Shown: positions 42,089 to 50,799 of the stretch, one piece after another | Position numbering within the stretch: position 1 is the stretch's first letter | Layout of the letters: the number at the start of each line of letters is the position of its first letter | Origin: Clostridia bacterium | GTDB taxonomy: Bacteria > Bacillota > Clostridia > Oscillospirales > CAG-272 | Assembly (NCBI GenBank): GCA_017531765.1 | Contig: JAFXKJ010000156.1 | Span: 1-55,792, forward strand | DNA length: 55,792 nt | Direction of reading: 5' to 3' | Notes under the pieces: model-generated | The model's input: the letters and a program-made list of their open reading frames with translations, nothing else | What the model was told of the DNA's origin: nothing | The model's database searches: none | Program-made: the position numbers and the translations under genes

Positions 42089-43072
42089 TCAAAGCATACT
42101 TGCTCTCAGCTCATCTGCGCTCTTCATGCTGAGATATGCGGGAGCGATGTCGAACACTGTCTTACAACCGCTGACGCCCTCTGTGTGAAGTCTGAACGCC
42201 GCACGTGCATATGCTACGATGACGGAAGCTGTAAACTCGGGATTGGAGTCAAGCTTTAAGCTATATTCGATGATGTGATTATGCTCAAGATCAAAGCCTG
42301 TTTTACCGGAACGGATAACGAAGCCTCCGTGGGGGATACCGCTATGCTCACGGAGAAGCTCTTCCTCCGTAATAAAATGGACTGTTGTGTCGTAATCCGC
42401 GAAGTAGTTTGGCATTGTCTTGATCTCGCGCTCAATACGTTCAAGGTCAGCGCCCTCCTCGGCTACCACAAAACACTCGCGTATGTGCTTCTCACGTGTG
42501 GTAAGTTCGGGAGCAGTACCGCTTCTTACTGCATCCAGTGCACTTTCCACAGGAATGGTATACTGTTTTCCGTTTTTAACTCCGTCAATTCTGCGGATAG
42601 CATCGGAGTGACCCTGGCTTACGCCCTTACCCCAGAAGGTATAATCCTTACCGTCGGGAAGGATAGCGGATGCGTAAAGTCTGTTGAGCGAGAACATTCC
42701 CGGGTCCCAGCCGACAGATATAATGCCAACCTTACCCGATGCCCCTGCTGCCTTGTCAACAGCGGCAAAATGCTGTGGGATCTTCGCGTGAGTGTCAAAG
42801 CTGTCAACTACGCAAAAATGTTCAGCAAGAGCCGGGGTCTGCACAGGCAGATCGGTAGCACTACCTCCGCAGAGGATCATAACATCGATCTTATCTTTCA
42901 TACTGAGAACGTCATCCGCGGAGATCACGGGAACGCCTTCTGTCATAATTTTCAAAGTATTCGGAGCACGGCGAGTAAATACTGCCACAAGTGTCATATC
43001 AGGGTTCTGCCTGATGGCAGCTTCCACACCTCTGCCGAGATTTCCGTAACCGAATATACCAATACGAATCAT
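42089..43072 (-). CDS. ddh: Meso-diaminopimelate D-dehydrogenase
   Basis: Ddh makes meso-diaminopimelate in one NADPH-dependent step from tetrahydrodipicolinate, serving lysine and peptidoglycan synthesis. The 327-residue protein begins MIRIGIFGYGNLGRGVE (Rossmann GxGxxG). It has AVFTRR, LCGGSATDLPVQTP, DSFDTHAKIP, SVGWDPGMFSLNR, FWGKGVSQGHSDAIRRIDGV and HGGFVIRSGKTG, all diagnostic. The ATG at 43072 is better placed after GAAAGG than the in-frame TTG nine bases upstream. Confidence 0.96.
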   Translation of the reverse strand: MIRIGIFGYGNLGRGVEAAIRQNPDMTLVAVFTRRAPNTLKIMTEGVPVISADDVLSMKDKIDVMILCGGSATDLPVQTPALAEHFCVVDSFDTHAKIPQHFAAVDKAAGASGKVGIISVGWDPGMFSLNRLYASAILPDGKDYTFWGKGVSQGHSDAIRRIDGVKNGKQYTIPVESALDAVRSGTAPELTTREKHIRECFVVAEEGADLERIEREIKTMPNYFADYDTTVHFITEEELLREHSGIPHGGFVIRSGKTGFDLEHNHIIEYSLKLDSNPEFTASVIVAYARAAFRLHTEGVSGCKTVFDIAPAYLSMKSADELRASML

Positions 43073-43167
43073 TTGAATCAATACCTTTCTTTAGGGTGTC
43101 AAAAGACACGAAAAAACTATGCTATATTCTATCACAAATTTTATGAAAATTCAATCGTTACGGTAAA

Positions 43168-43196
43168 ATATTATAAAAATTATGTCTTCGAGTCAA
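43168..43196 (-). promoter_or_regulatory. Promoter of ddh
   Basis: On the reverse strand TTGACT (43191-43196) and TAATAT (43168-43173) are 17 bp apart, about 90 nt before the start. Confidence 0.6.
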
Positions 43197-43228
43197 GCCT
43201 GACACTTCACCCGTATATTCTTGAGCCC

Positions 43229-43262
43229 AAAAAAATCGGAACCCGATCAAACGGGTTCCGAT
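43229..43262 (-). terminator. Terminator of the solute-binding lipoprotein at 43273
   Basis: ATCGGAACCCG (43235-43245) pairs with CGGGTTCCGAT (43252-43262), with a T tract on the reverse strand. Confidence 0.88.
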
Positions 43263-43272
43263 CATTTTCAGC

Positions 43273-44817
43273 TTACTTATCGTTTTCAATATTCTTTAGA
43301 ATATCAGCGATATTATTATTTACGGTTCTCGCCTGCATCTTGTACCTGGATGAGATACCCTGGTTTGTTTCCTGGATAGCACACTTGATCGTTCTTACGT
43401 ATGCACCGTCGCCGTTGTTACTTCCGTCTTTAACGAGGAAGTCGATGATATCGTATACCTTTGTTTCAAAGATAATATCGATCATATCTTTGGAAGCCTT
43501 GTCATATGTGGAACGACCCTGGAGAAGGTTATCGTAATATGCAGGCTTGATATAACGGAGACCGAGAGCTGCCATAGCCTCAAGGATTACACCTGTTACA
43601 GTGGGATCCTTTGTTGTCTTGGGAACGAATACGTTGAACGCAGACCAAGGCTCAGCGAAGGAAATATAATTTTCCTGAGCTGTGCTTCCCTTGGGAAGCG
43701 GAAGGATACCGAACTCTACGTCTTCTTCACGGAGATCCGCAGCAGCACCGGTTGTGGCGAAGTAGAAGAGAATATTGTTCTTTACGAACATTTCCTGAGT
43801 ACCCTCAAATCCGTCGTACTTTTCCTCAAAGCTTTCGGCTGTTGAATGATCAAGAACGCCCTTGGTGTGAACTGTCTGAGCATCGTCACCGAAAACCGCA
43901 GAGAACTTGTCAGAAAGGTCAGAAAGCTCCTTGGGATATGCCTCGGGAACATAAGGAGTGGAGTCCGTATTGAATCTGGTAATAGAGTAGTCATTTGCAT
44001 AAAGAATTGCAAGACCGTTAGGAGCTGAATATCTGTATGCACCTGCGCCGCTTTCGTTTTTGGGGATTTCGGAGGCAACCTCGAACATCTTATCAAACGT
44101 CCATGAGCCGTCCTTTACGTAGCTGTACAGATCTCCCACGTTATAGTCTGTAGCAACCTGCTTATTAAAGAGAACTGCGTGGGTATCGGTGTAGTTTGAA
44201 GATACAATAGCACCGTTAAGGAAGTATGTAGCACCGTTGATGTGGTATGTGTCAAGAAGGGATGCAGTCCACCACTTGTTGGAGAAGTCTATTCCGTCAA
44301 GTGTGCCGGCATCGGTAAGTGTATTGTTTGAAAAGAGAGGCTGACATACGGCAACGGGCGTTCCGTAACCCGCATCATATGCATTTGAGCCTGCCATAAC
44401 ATCTTTTTTTACAACTTCAACTACGGGGTGAGTTCCGGAGTCTCCGCCTTCAATAGCTTCAGGCTGATAGTTTTCCCATGAGATCTTGAATTTTTCTTCG
44501 ATGTCTCTCTGACGGTAATAAAGCGCGTCCTGAGCAACGTCACCCGTTTCCTCAGAATCAGTAGGAGCCTGAGAACCGCCGCCGATCCATACGAATGACT
44601 TACCGCTGAAATCGTTGTCTTCCGCAAGCTCATCCACGTAAGCCATGATCTCAGCACGCTCTTTTTTCTCTTCTTCAGTGAGCTTGTCATCTCCGGAAGA
44701 TGCGTTTCCTAAAATAGGAGCCGTAGTGGATACAGCTTCTCCTTCGCTACCGCAAGAAACCACCATCGGAAGAATCATCAGAATCACAAGAGTGAGCGCT
44801 ATGATTTTCTTTAACAT
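43273..44817 (-). CDS. Extracellular solute-binding lipoprotein, tandem paralogue 1
   Basis: The 514-residue lipoprotein has a signal peptide and lipobox MVVSC near residue 22. The mature part carries motifs shared with the next two genes: TGDVAQDALYYRQRDIEEKF, AYDAGYGTPVAVCQPLF, SWTFDKMFEVASEIPKNE-GAGAYRY, VEFGILPLPKG and YIKPAYYDNLLQGRSTYD. It belongs to the large class of ABC-importer solute-binding proteins (family 1-like). No permease or ATPase gene is nearby. The ligand is unknown; carbohydrate is the usual guess for such proteins. A promoter and terminator bracket it as a single gene. Confidence 0.85.
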   Translation of the reverse strand: MLKKIIALTLVILMILPMVVSCGSEGEAVSTTAPILGNASSGDDKLTEEEKKERAEIMAYVDELAEDNDFSGKSFVWIGGGSQAPTDSEETGDVAQDALYYRQRDIEEKFKISWENYQPEAIEGGDSGTHPVVEVVKKDVMAGSNAYDAGYGTPVAVCQPLFSNNTLTDAGTLDGIDFSNKWWTASLLDTYHINGATYFLNGAIVSSNYTDTHAVLFNKQVATDYNVGDLYSYVKDGSWTFDKMFEVASEIPKNESGAGAYRYSAPNGLAILYANDYSITRFNTDSTPYVPEAYPKELSDLSDKFSAVFGDDAQTVHTKGVLDHSTAESFEEKYDGFEGTQEMFVKNNILFYFATTGAAADLREEDVEFGILPLPKGSTAQENYISFAEPWSAFNVFVPKTTKDPTVTGVILEAMAALGLRYIKPAYYDNLLQGRSTYDKASKDMIDIIFETKVYDIIDFLVKDGSNNGDGAYVRTIKCAIQETNQGISSRYKMQARTVNNNIADILKNIENDK

Positions 44818-44872
44818 GATTTATCTCCTTATAAATTTATTTCGAAGTCATTTCTGACAACTTCGCAAAATA

Positions 44873-44901
44873 ATTATATCACAAACTGCGTTCCATTTCA
44901 A
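44873..44901 (-). promoter_or_regulatory. Sigma-A promoter of the lipoprotein gene at 43273
   Basis: On the reverse strand TTGAAA (44896-44901) and TATAAT (44873-44878) are 17 bp apart, about 55 nt before the start. Confidence 0.75.
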
Positions 44902-45013
44902 CCAAAAAAAACTGTCAACTTGTTTTTTCCCGTTTTGCACATATTCTTCAGATGTTTTTCGTTGAAATTCACAATGAAAGCACTTAACATCCAAGTCGCG
45001 GGGTCACTGTACT

Positions 45014-46543
45014 TTACGATGTCCCCAACTGATCTTTTTCAATATTTTCAAGCAGGCTTTTGATACTTCGGTTTACATTTTTGGCTTGAAGCATATACCG
45101 CGACGTAAAGCTGTCATTGTTTTCCTGGAGCCCCGCGATCACAACCTTTACGAAATCGGTTTCCTGGTTAATACCGCCCTCTACCGCAAGGAAATCCACA
45201 AGATCATATATTTTCGATTCAAAAATGATATCTATCATATCTCTTGAATCGTGGTCGTACATGGAACGGTATTTCAGCAGCTTATCATAATACGCGGGTT
45301 TTATGTATTTTCTGCCCAGCGCCGCAAGCACTTCTATCATGAGGTCGGTAAATTCGTGATCCTTATTGGACTTCGGAACAAACACATTTACCGTTCCCCA
45401 GTTATCTGTTGAAGAAATATAGTTCTCTTGATTTTTGTCCCCCTTTGGCATGGGAAGAATTCCGAACTCGACTTTATATTTTCTCAGCTCGGCAGCATCC
45501 CCCGTGGTAAGATTATAAAACAGGAAATCTCCTCTTTCAAACATTTCGTTGAAATTTTCAAATCCGTACTTCTTCTCCACGCTCTCGCGTTTTGTTCCCC
45601 AACGGTACTTGATATTGGCAGAAACAGAGTCATCCGCATAAATACTGCAGAGCTTCTCCGACAGATCGTACAACTCCTTCGGTATCGCGGTTTCAATGTA
45701 CGGAGAGCCCGTTTCATCATATGACGTCAAAGTAATCCCATGGGCATACATTGCCGCAAGTCCGCTGGGATTTCCGAAACGGTATGCACCGGCTCCGTTT
45801 TCGTTTTGGGGAATTACCGAGGCAACCTCAAACATCTTATCAAAAGTCCACTCATCGTTATAGACGAGATCGTATAGGTTTTCGATACCGTAGTCAAGAA
45901 CGATCTGCTTGTTGAAGGCAAAGCAATACGTATCCTCGTAGTACGTCGTGACGATCGGACCGTTGAGAAAGTACATCGAACCGTTTATTGAATAGTTGTC
46001 CTCAATATGCTTCGGCCACCATTCGCGATCAAAATCAATGATGTCGTAATTGGATACGTCGTACAGTGTATTTTTTACAAGCAACGGCTGTACAACCTGG
46101 ATCGTGGTTCCGTAACAGGCATTATACGCACCGTTACCCGACATTACATCCGCCATAACATAATCGTACACTGAATAATTCTCGGTTATTCCGTCATGGA
46201 CTGTAACCACATTATTCCAGGTAATGCCGAACTTTTCTTCGATCTCACGCTGTCTGAAGTAAAGTGCATCGTTGCGGATATCTCCCGTTTCCTCTTCTTT
46301 TTCGGGATATTGCCATTGGTTTCCGCACCAGGTAAAGGTCTTTCCCGCGCAGTCGTCAAACCAATCCTCAGAAAGCTTATTTATGTATTTATCAACGTCC
46401 GTTATGAGTTCGGAATCTATCTCATATGTGACCGCCTCCTGAGACAGTGTTGCACCCTCGTTTCCGTTTCCGCCTCCGCAAGACGTAAGATACGGAACGG
46501 TACACAGCACTGCAAGGAGTAAAGCCGTAATTTTTTTAATCAT
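45014..46543 (-). CDS. Extracellular solute-binding lipoprotein, tandem paralogue 2
   Basis: The 509-residue lipoprotein has lipobox YLTSC near residue 21. It is closely related to its neighbours: TGDIRNDALYFRQREIEEKF, AYNACYGTTIQVVQPLL, EWTFDKMFEVASVIPQNENGAGAYRFGNPSGLAAMYAHG, VEFGILPMPKG and YIKPAYYDKLLKYRSMYD. GGAGG precedes the ATG at 46543; the open frame upstream to 46588 overlaps the previous gene and is not likely used. The end of the upstream paralogue lies 22 bp away, so the two may be co-transcribed. Confidence 0.85.
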   Translation of the reverse strand: MIKKITALLLAVLCTVPYLTSCGGGNGNEGATLSQEAVTYEIDSELITDVDKYINKLSEDWFDDCAGKTFTWCGNQWQYPEKEEETGDIRNDALYFRQREIEEKFGITWNNVVTVHDGITENYSVYDYVMADVMSGNGAYNACYGTTIQVVQPLLVKNTLYDVSNYDIIDFDREWWPKHIEDNYSINGSMYFLNGPIVTTYYEDTYCFAFNKQIVLDYGIENLYDLVYNDEWTFDKMFEVASVIPQNENGAGAYRFGNPSGLAAMYAHGITLTSYDETGSPYIETAIPKELYDLSEKLCSIYADDSVSANIKYRWGTKRESVEKKYGFENFNEMFERGDFLFYNLTTGDAAELRKYKVEFGILPMPKGDKNQENYISSTDNWGTVNVFVPKSNKDHEFTDLMIEVLAALGRKYIKPAYYDKLLKYRSMYDHDSRDMIDIIFESKIYDLVDFLAVEGGINQETDFVKVVIAGLQENNDSFTSRYMLQAKNVNRSIKSLLENIEKDQLGTS

Positions 46544-46565
46544 CTTAGGTATCCTCCGTGAAAGC

Positions 46566-48101
46566 TCAGTACGACTGATCCCTTTCAACCATTTTCCTTA
46601 TCCTATTTATATTTTTGTTCACTGTTTTTGCCTGCATTTTGTAACGCGAAACAAAGCTTGACGCATTTTCGTCAATCGCCCCGCGTACGATGCGGACAAA
46701 GTCGCTGTCCATATTGATACTTCCGCCGATTGCGACAAAATCAATTATATCGTAACGCTTGGTTTCGAAAATTATGTCAATCATTCCCTTGGAGTCGTAA
46801 TCGTAGGTGGATCTGCTTTTCAGAATCATATCGTAATATGCGGGTTTTATGTATTTGTACCCGAGGGATGCAAGAGCTTCAAGCATCACGTCAGTCATTT
46901 CAATGTCCTTCGCGGATTTGGGAACAAATACATTGGAGGCTCCCCACGTACCCGTACCTGATATGTAGTTTGGCTGTGAGGCGTCACCCTTGGGAATTGG
47001 GAGAATACCGAATTCCACGTCGTACACTCGGAGCCATGCAGCCTCACCGGTAGTCAGGAAATAGAAAAGGAAATTTCCTTTGGCGAACATCTCGCTGTAA
47101 TCCTCATACCCGTACTTGTTGATGCACCACTCTCTCTCCGTAAAGCCGCCATAGTCACCTTTACTTGATGCGCATATGGCCTCATCTCCGTATATCTGTG
47201 AGAATTTCTCAGCTAAATCATAGACACCTCTCGAAACGCTTTCATCAACGTAAGGATATCCGTACTCATCATACTCTGTCAACGAATATCCGTGTGCATA
47301 AAGCGTTGCGATTCCGTCGGGGTTCCCGAAGCGATATACACCCGATCCGTTTTCGTTGGTGGGAATTACAGAGGCAATCTCAAGCATCTTGTCAAAGGTC
47401 CACAGGTTATCGTACACCAGAGCATAGAGATCCTCCAGATCATACTCATGGGCAATCTCTTTATTAAAGGCGATACAGCACGTGTCCTCGTAATTCGACG
47501 TTACAATAGCTCCGTTGAGGAAATAAAGGGATCCGCCTATGGAGTAAAAATCCATCAGTCCGGGTGTCCACCACTCACGATTCAGGTCAAGATACTGAAA
47601 ATCGCTGACATCCATGAGCACGTTCTGAATAAAAAGCGGCTGTGCGATGGCTATTGTAGTACCGTAGCACAGGTCGTAAGCGCCGACACCCGAAAGAACG
47701 TCCTGAAGCACGTGATCGTACACGCCCTGATTACCCGTGCCGAGATCCGGTGGCCAGAAATTGACCCAGTCAACGCCAAAATGCTCTTCTATCTCTCGCT
47801 GTCTGTAGTAAAGGGAATCGTTGCGTATATCCCCCGTTTCCTCTTCCCTTTCGGGAGCCTGACCTTCGTTGCCGCACCAGGTAAAGGTTCTTCCGTTAAA
47901 GTCACATTCGCTTGACAGATCGTCAATATAACTGTCAACCTCGGGATTATCGAAGGACACAAACTGTTTTTCGTCACTGTCACTCTGAATCTTCACGGTC
48001 TGTACCGGTTCAGGACTGTCATTGCCGCCATCGGAGCAGGATGCCAAAAGCATCAGGAGTGCAATGACAATAGCTGTAATGGATAAAAATCTGCTTTTCA
48101 C
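46566..48101 (-). CDS. Extracellular solute-binding lipoprotein, tandem paralogue 3
   Basis: The 511-residue lipoprotein has lipobox MLLASC near residue 22 and the same core motifs: TGDIRNDSLYYRQREIEEHF, AYDLCYGTTIAIAQPLF, LWTFDKMLEIASVIPTNENGSGVYRFGNPDGIATLYAHG, VEFGILPIPKG and YIKPAYYDMILKSRSTYD. It is closer to paralogue 2 than to paralogue 1, judging by the GNPxG and AHG segments. It leads the group and is divergent from the nucleoside hydrolase gene. Confidence 0.85.
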   Translation of the reverse strand: MKSRFLSITAIVIALLMLLASCSDGGNDSPEPVQTVKIQSDSDEKQFVSFDNPEVDSYIDDLSSECDFNGRTFTWCGNEGQAPEREEETGDIRNDSLYYRQREIEEHFGVDWVNFWPPDLGTGNQGVYDHVLQDVLSGVGAYDLCYGTTIAIAQPLFIQNVLMDVSDFQYLDLNREWWTPGLMDFYSIGGSLYFLNGAIVTSNYEDTCCIAFNKEIAHEYDLEDLYALVYDNLWTFDKMLEIASVIPTNENGSGVYRFGNPDGIATLYAHGYSLTEYDEYGYPYVDESVSRGVYDLAEKFSQIYGDEAICASSKGDYGGFTEREWCINKYGYEDYSEMFAKGNFLFYFLTTGEAAWLRVYDVEFGILPIPKGDASQPNYISGTGTWGASNVFVPKSAKDIEMTDVMLEALASLGYKYIKPAYYDMILKSRSTYDYDSKGMIDIIFETKRYDIIDFVAIGGSINMDSDFVRIVRGAIDENASSFVSRYKMQAKTVNKNINRIRKMVERDQSY

Positions 48102-48232
48102 AACATACCCCCGAATTAATGTTTACTCATTATATTTTATCATATTATTATCATTTTTTCATCAGTTTTAATGAAATTTTAATATTTTATTTCTTCATCG
48201 CATTTCATTTATACCGGCGTCCGTCGTTTCTC

Positions 48233-48261
48233 TTGACATATACGTCTTTTTTTGGTATCAT
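48233..48261 (+). promoter_or_regulatory. Sigma-A promoter of the nucleoside hydrolase gene
   Basis: TTGACA (48233-48238) and TATCAT (48256-48261) are 17 bp apart. Confidence 0.75.
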
Positions 48262-48280
48262 ATAAGTAAGGAAATATAAT

Positions 48281-48299
48281 TGCCGACACCACGTCGGCA
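48281..48299 (+). promoter_or_regulatory. Leader stem-loop before the nucleoside hydrolase ribosome binding site
   Basis: TGCCGAC-accac-GTCGGCA, followed directly by GAACGGAG, repeats the arrangement found before the FAD oxidoreductase gene at 25969. Confidence 0.55.
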
Positions 48300-48313
48300 G
48301 AACGGAGTAATTT

Positions 48314-49234
48314 ATGACAATGGAACAGATCCTCGAGGATATCAAATCCCCGAGAATTAAAAAAGTTATTCACGATGCAGACATGGGCATGGAGATGGAC
48401 GATCAGTATGCGCTGGCTTTCTGTATCGGAGCCAAGGACAGGATAGAGCTTATTTCCGCACAGGCAGCCACATTCGGCAAGGGACCTGAGTGTGATTATT
48501 TCCGAGGAATGGAAGCAAGCTACAATGAGATCATAAAGGTGTTGAACGTTTGCGGCGTATCCGACAAGTATCCCGCCTACAAGGGTCCCACCCGTCCTAT
48601 GAGTTTCGGCGAGCCGGTTGACTGCGACGCGGCGAGAAACATCATCAATATGTCAAAGAAGTACAAGGGCGAGATCATATACGTGCTGGCAACGGGATGC
48701 TGTACAAACGTTTCCTCCGCATTTCTCATGGATCCCTCAATTAAAGAAAACGTAGTTGTGGTTTGGCTTGGCGGAACCTGCCTTGAAAACGACAGCGAGC
48801 TTGCGGGTGAATGTAACCTTTCCTGGGACAGAGTTGCGGGACAGTACCTCATGTCACTTGACATTCCCCTCATTTACCTCCCCGCATACGACCACGGTAC
48901 CTGCGTTCTTGAGATCACCCGCGCAACTCTGAACGAGGCGTTTAAGGGTGACACATCTGTTGACCGTTTCTTCCGTGATGAGCTTCCCGACAGATATTCC
49001 AAGGAAGCGTATTACGTAAACGGATTCTGGAAGAGGGTACTCTTTGACGTTGCGGCTCCTGCGGTGCTTACAAATCCGGAAGCATACGATTTCAGAATCG
49101 TTCCCGCACCCTCTATCACAGACGAGGGAAGGTACGCATTTGACTGCACCCGTCACAAGATCATCTATATGGAAAAGATGGAAGCCGAGCCTGTGCTTGA
49201 AGCTACATGGAAGTACATGAACAATATCCTGTAA
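48314..49234 (+). CDS. Nucleoside hydrolase (inosine-uridine preferring type)
   Basis: The 306-residue protein has the calcium-binding N-terminal signature as IHDADMGMEMDDQYAL (usual form DTDPGxDDxxA), and QAATFGKGPE. The mid-part ATGCCTNVSSAFLMDP and the C-terminal domain around VLFDVAAPAVLTNPEAYDF are also present. It would split ribonucleosides into base and ribose in the cytoplasm for salvage. The catalytic-site Asp cluster is present, but the variant DADMGMEMDD suggests a divergent subgroup whose substrate may differ. AACGGAG precedes the ATG. Confidence 0.85.
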   Translation: MTMEQILEDIKSPRIKKVIHDADMGMEMDDQYALAFCIGAKDRIELISAQAATFGKGPECDYFRGMEASYNEIIKVLNVCGVSDKYPAYKGPTRPMSFGEPVDCDAARNIINMSKKYKGEIIYVLATGCCTNVSSAFLMDPSIKENVVVVWLGGTCLENDSELAGECNLSWDRVAGQYLMSLDIPLIYLPAYDHGTCVLEITRATLNEAFKGDTSVDRFFRDELPDRYSKEAYYVNGFWKRVLFDVAAPAVLTNPEAYDFRIVPAPSITDEGRYAFDCTRHKIIYMEKMEAEPVLEATWKYMNNIL

Positions 49235-49255
49235 GTCAGCGAACCGATATACCGT

Positions 49256-49291
49256 AAAAAACTTCTCTCCTACACGGAGGGAAGTTTTTTT
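49256..49291 (+). terminator. Terminator of the nucleoside hydrolase gene
   Basis: AACTTCTCTCC pairs with GGAGGGAAGTT (one mismatch) and is followed by TTTTTTT. Confidence 0.85.
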
Positions 49292-49322
49292 GTAAAATCG
49301 AAGTAAAATATGAAATATTCAG

Positions 49323-49351
49323 TTGTATTTCGTCAAATAATATGTTAGAAT
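49323..49351 (+). promoter_or_regulatory. Sigma-A promoter of the oadB-like gene
   Basis: TTGTAT (49323-49328) and TAGAAT (49346-49351) are 17 bp apart. Confidence 0.65.
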
Positions 49352-49387
49352 TGCTAAGATAGCTATACTTCAGAACGGAGAAATCAC

Positions 49388-50494
49388 ATGGAAATATTAT
49401 ATCAAAATATTCTTGAGATCGAATGGAGACAGGTCGTAATGTGGGTGATCGGCGCTGTCCTCATTTTCCTTGCCATCAAAAAGGATATGGAGCCCACACT
49501 CCTTCTCCCCATGGGATTCGGAGCAATCCTCGTAAACCTTCCCTTCTCGGGAGCCGCACACGTGGTTGACCGACTTTTCGATGTTGGTATCGACAACGGC
49601 GAGCTGATGCCGCTGCTCCTATTTATCGGCATCGGTGCCATGATCGACTTCTCGCCCCTTCTGACAAACCCCAAGCTGATGCTGTTCGGAGCTGCCGCCC
49701 AGTTCGGGATATTCTTTACTCTGTGTCTGGCTTCCTTCTTGGGATACGACCTCAACGATGCGGCATCCATCGCCATCATCGGCGCGGCAGACGGTCCTAC
49801 GTCCATCTTCGTGGCGCAGATGCTGAAATCAAATTATCTCCCCGCTATTATGGTTGCGGCATATTCATACATGGCACTTGTTCCCGTGGTACAGCCGCCC
49901 ATCATCAAGCTTTGCACCACAAAGAAAGAGCGTCTCATCCGTATGGATCAAAAGACGTATAACGTATCGAAAACCACGAAGATAATCTTCCCCATCGCGG
50001 TAACCATCATCGTCGGTCTCGTTGCCCCCGATGCGGTAGCTCTTATAGGGTTCCTCATGTTCGGTAATCTTATCCGCGAGTGCGGAGTGCTTAATTCACT
50101 TTCCGAGACAGCGCAGAAGGTACTTGCCAACCTTATAACCATACTGCTCGGTCTTACCATCGCCTCAAGAATGGTTGCAGATCAGTTTATACAGCTTGAC
50201 ACTCTCATTATCATCGGTCTCGGACTTTTTGCCTTCATCTTCGACACATTCGGCGGCATCATGCTTGCCAAGTTCATGAATCTGTTTATGAAAAACAAGA
50301 TCAACCCCATGATCGGCGCTGCGGGAATATCCGCTTTCCCCATGTCCTCCCGAGTAGTACACAAAATGGGACTTGCCGAGGACAATCAGAACTTTCTTCT
50401 CATGCACGCAGTTGGCGTGAACGTATCGGGACAGATCGCATCCGTTATCGCAGGCGGTCTGCTTCTCACCATAGTCAAAGGCTTGATTGCCTGA
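49388..50494 (+). CDS. oadB: Sodium ion-translocating decarboxylase subunit beta
   Basis: The 368-residue polytopic protein matches the beta subunit of oxaloacetate, methylmalonyl-CoA or glutaconyl-CoA decarboxylase, which pumps Na+ out as carboxybiotin is decarboxylated. Visible motifs are LLPMGFGAILVNLP, MPLLLFIGIGAMIDFSPLL, IIGAADGPTSIF with its membrane Asp, YSYMALVPVVQPPI, GNLIRECGVLNSLS and GAAGISAFPMSSRVVHKMG. The final HAVGVNVSGQIASVIAGG is also typical. AACGGAG precedes the ATG. The carboxyltransferase (alpha) and biotin carrier genes are not nearby, so the substrate acid cannot be assigned. Confidence 0.92.
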   Translation: MEILYQNILEIEWRQVVMWVIGAVLIFLAIKKDMEPTLLLPMGFGAILVNLPFSGAAHVVDRLFDVGIDNGELMPLLLFIGIGAMIDFSPLLTNPKLMLFGAAAQFGIFFTLCLASFLGYDLNDAASIAIIGAADGPTSIFVAQMLKSNYLPAIMVAAYSYMALVPVVQPPIIKLCTTKKERLIRMDQKTYNVSKTTKIIFPIAVTIIVGLVAPDAVALIGFLMFGNLIRECGVLNSLSETAQKVLANLITILLGLTIASRMVADQFIQLDTLIIIGLGLFAFIFDTFGGIMLAKFMNLFMKNKINPMIGAAGISAFPMSSRVVHKMGLAEDNQNFLLMHAVGVNVSGQIASVIAGGLLLTIVKGLIA

Positions 50495-50507
50495 AAGGAT
50501 ATATGTT

Positions 50508-50651
50508 ATGAATATCAGTGTTGAAAAGCTTATGGAAGCGCTTCCCATTATGGGAAAGGGAATGCTTGGAATCTTCGTGGTTACCTGCGTTATCATCGCC
50601 ATGGTTATGGTTCTTAACACGGTGACAAACACAAAGAAAAACGATCAGTAA
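50508..50651 (+). CDS. OadG-related small membrane subunit
   Basis: This 47-residue frame starts 13 bp after oadB, with AAAGGA upstream of its ATG. It begins MNISVEKLMEALPIMGKGML, carries one membrane helix (GIFVVTCVIIAMVMVLNTV) and ends in a charged tail, TNTKKNDQ. It has the layout of the gamma subunit of Na+-pumping decarboxylases, which anchors the complex, but lacks the long hydrophilic tail with the zinc site. It probably forms a pair with the beta subunit. Confidence 0.8.
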   Translation: MNISVEKLMEALPIMGKGMLGIFVVTCVIIAMVMVLNTVTNTKKNDQ

Positions 50652-50659
50652 ATTATCTT

Positions 50660-50685
50660 GGTAAAAGGTGTTCTCTCCTTTTACC
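50660..50685 (+). terminator. Hairpin after the oadB operon
   Basis: GGTAAAAGG (50660-50668) pairs with CCTTTTACC (50677-50685). No T tract follows, so it may be an mRNA-stabilising stem rather than a terminator. Confidence 0.4.
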
Positions 50686-50739
50686 ATTGTGGATTTATCG
50701 GTGTGATGCGGTAGTCTAACCGAGTGGTGGCACTTTTTC

Positions 50740-50789
50740 GGGGGTACAGGGTTTAGCGTCTATCAAAAGACACTAACCCCTGTACCCCC
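50740..50789. terminator. Long near-perfect palindrome, bidirectional terminator
   Basis: A 50-bp inverted repeat runs from GGGGGTACAGGG to its complement, with inner TTAG/CTAA and GTCT/AGAC pairs around a short loop. A T run flanks it on one side and a short T run on the other. It lies between the converging oadB operon and the nuclease gene. Confidence 0.75.
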
Positions 50790-50799
50790 TTTATCATTA

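Noticed and set aside
42275-43537. 420-residue frame opposite ddh running into the solute-binding gene
   Set aside because: It crosses two promoters, a terminator and two well-identified genes.
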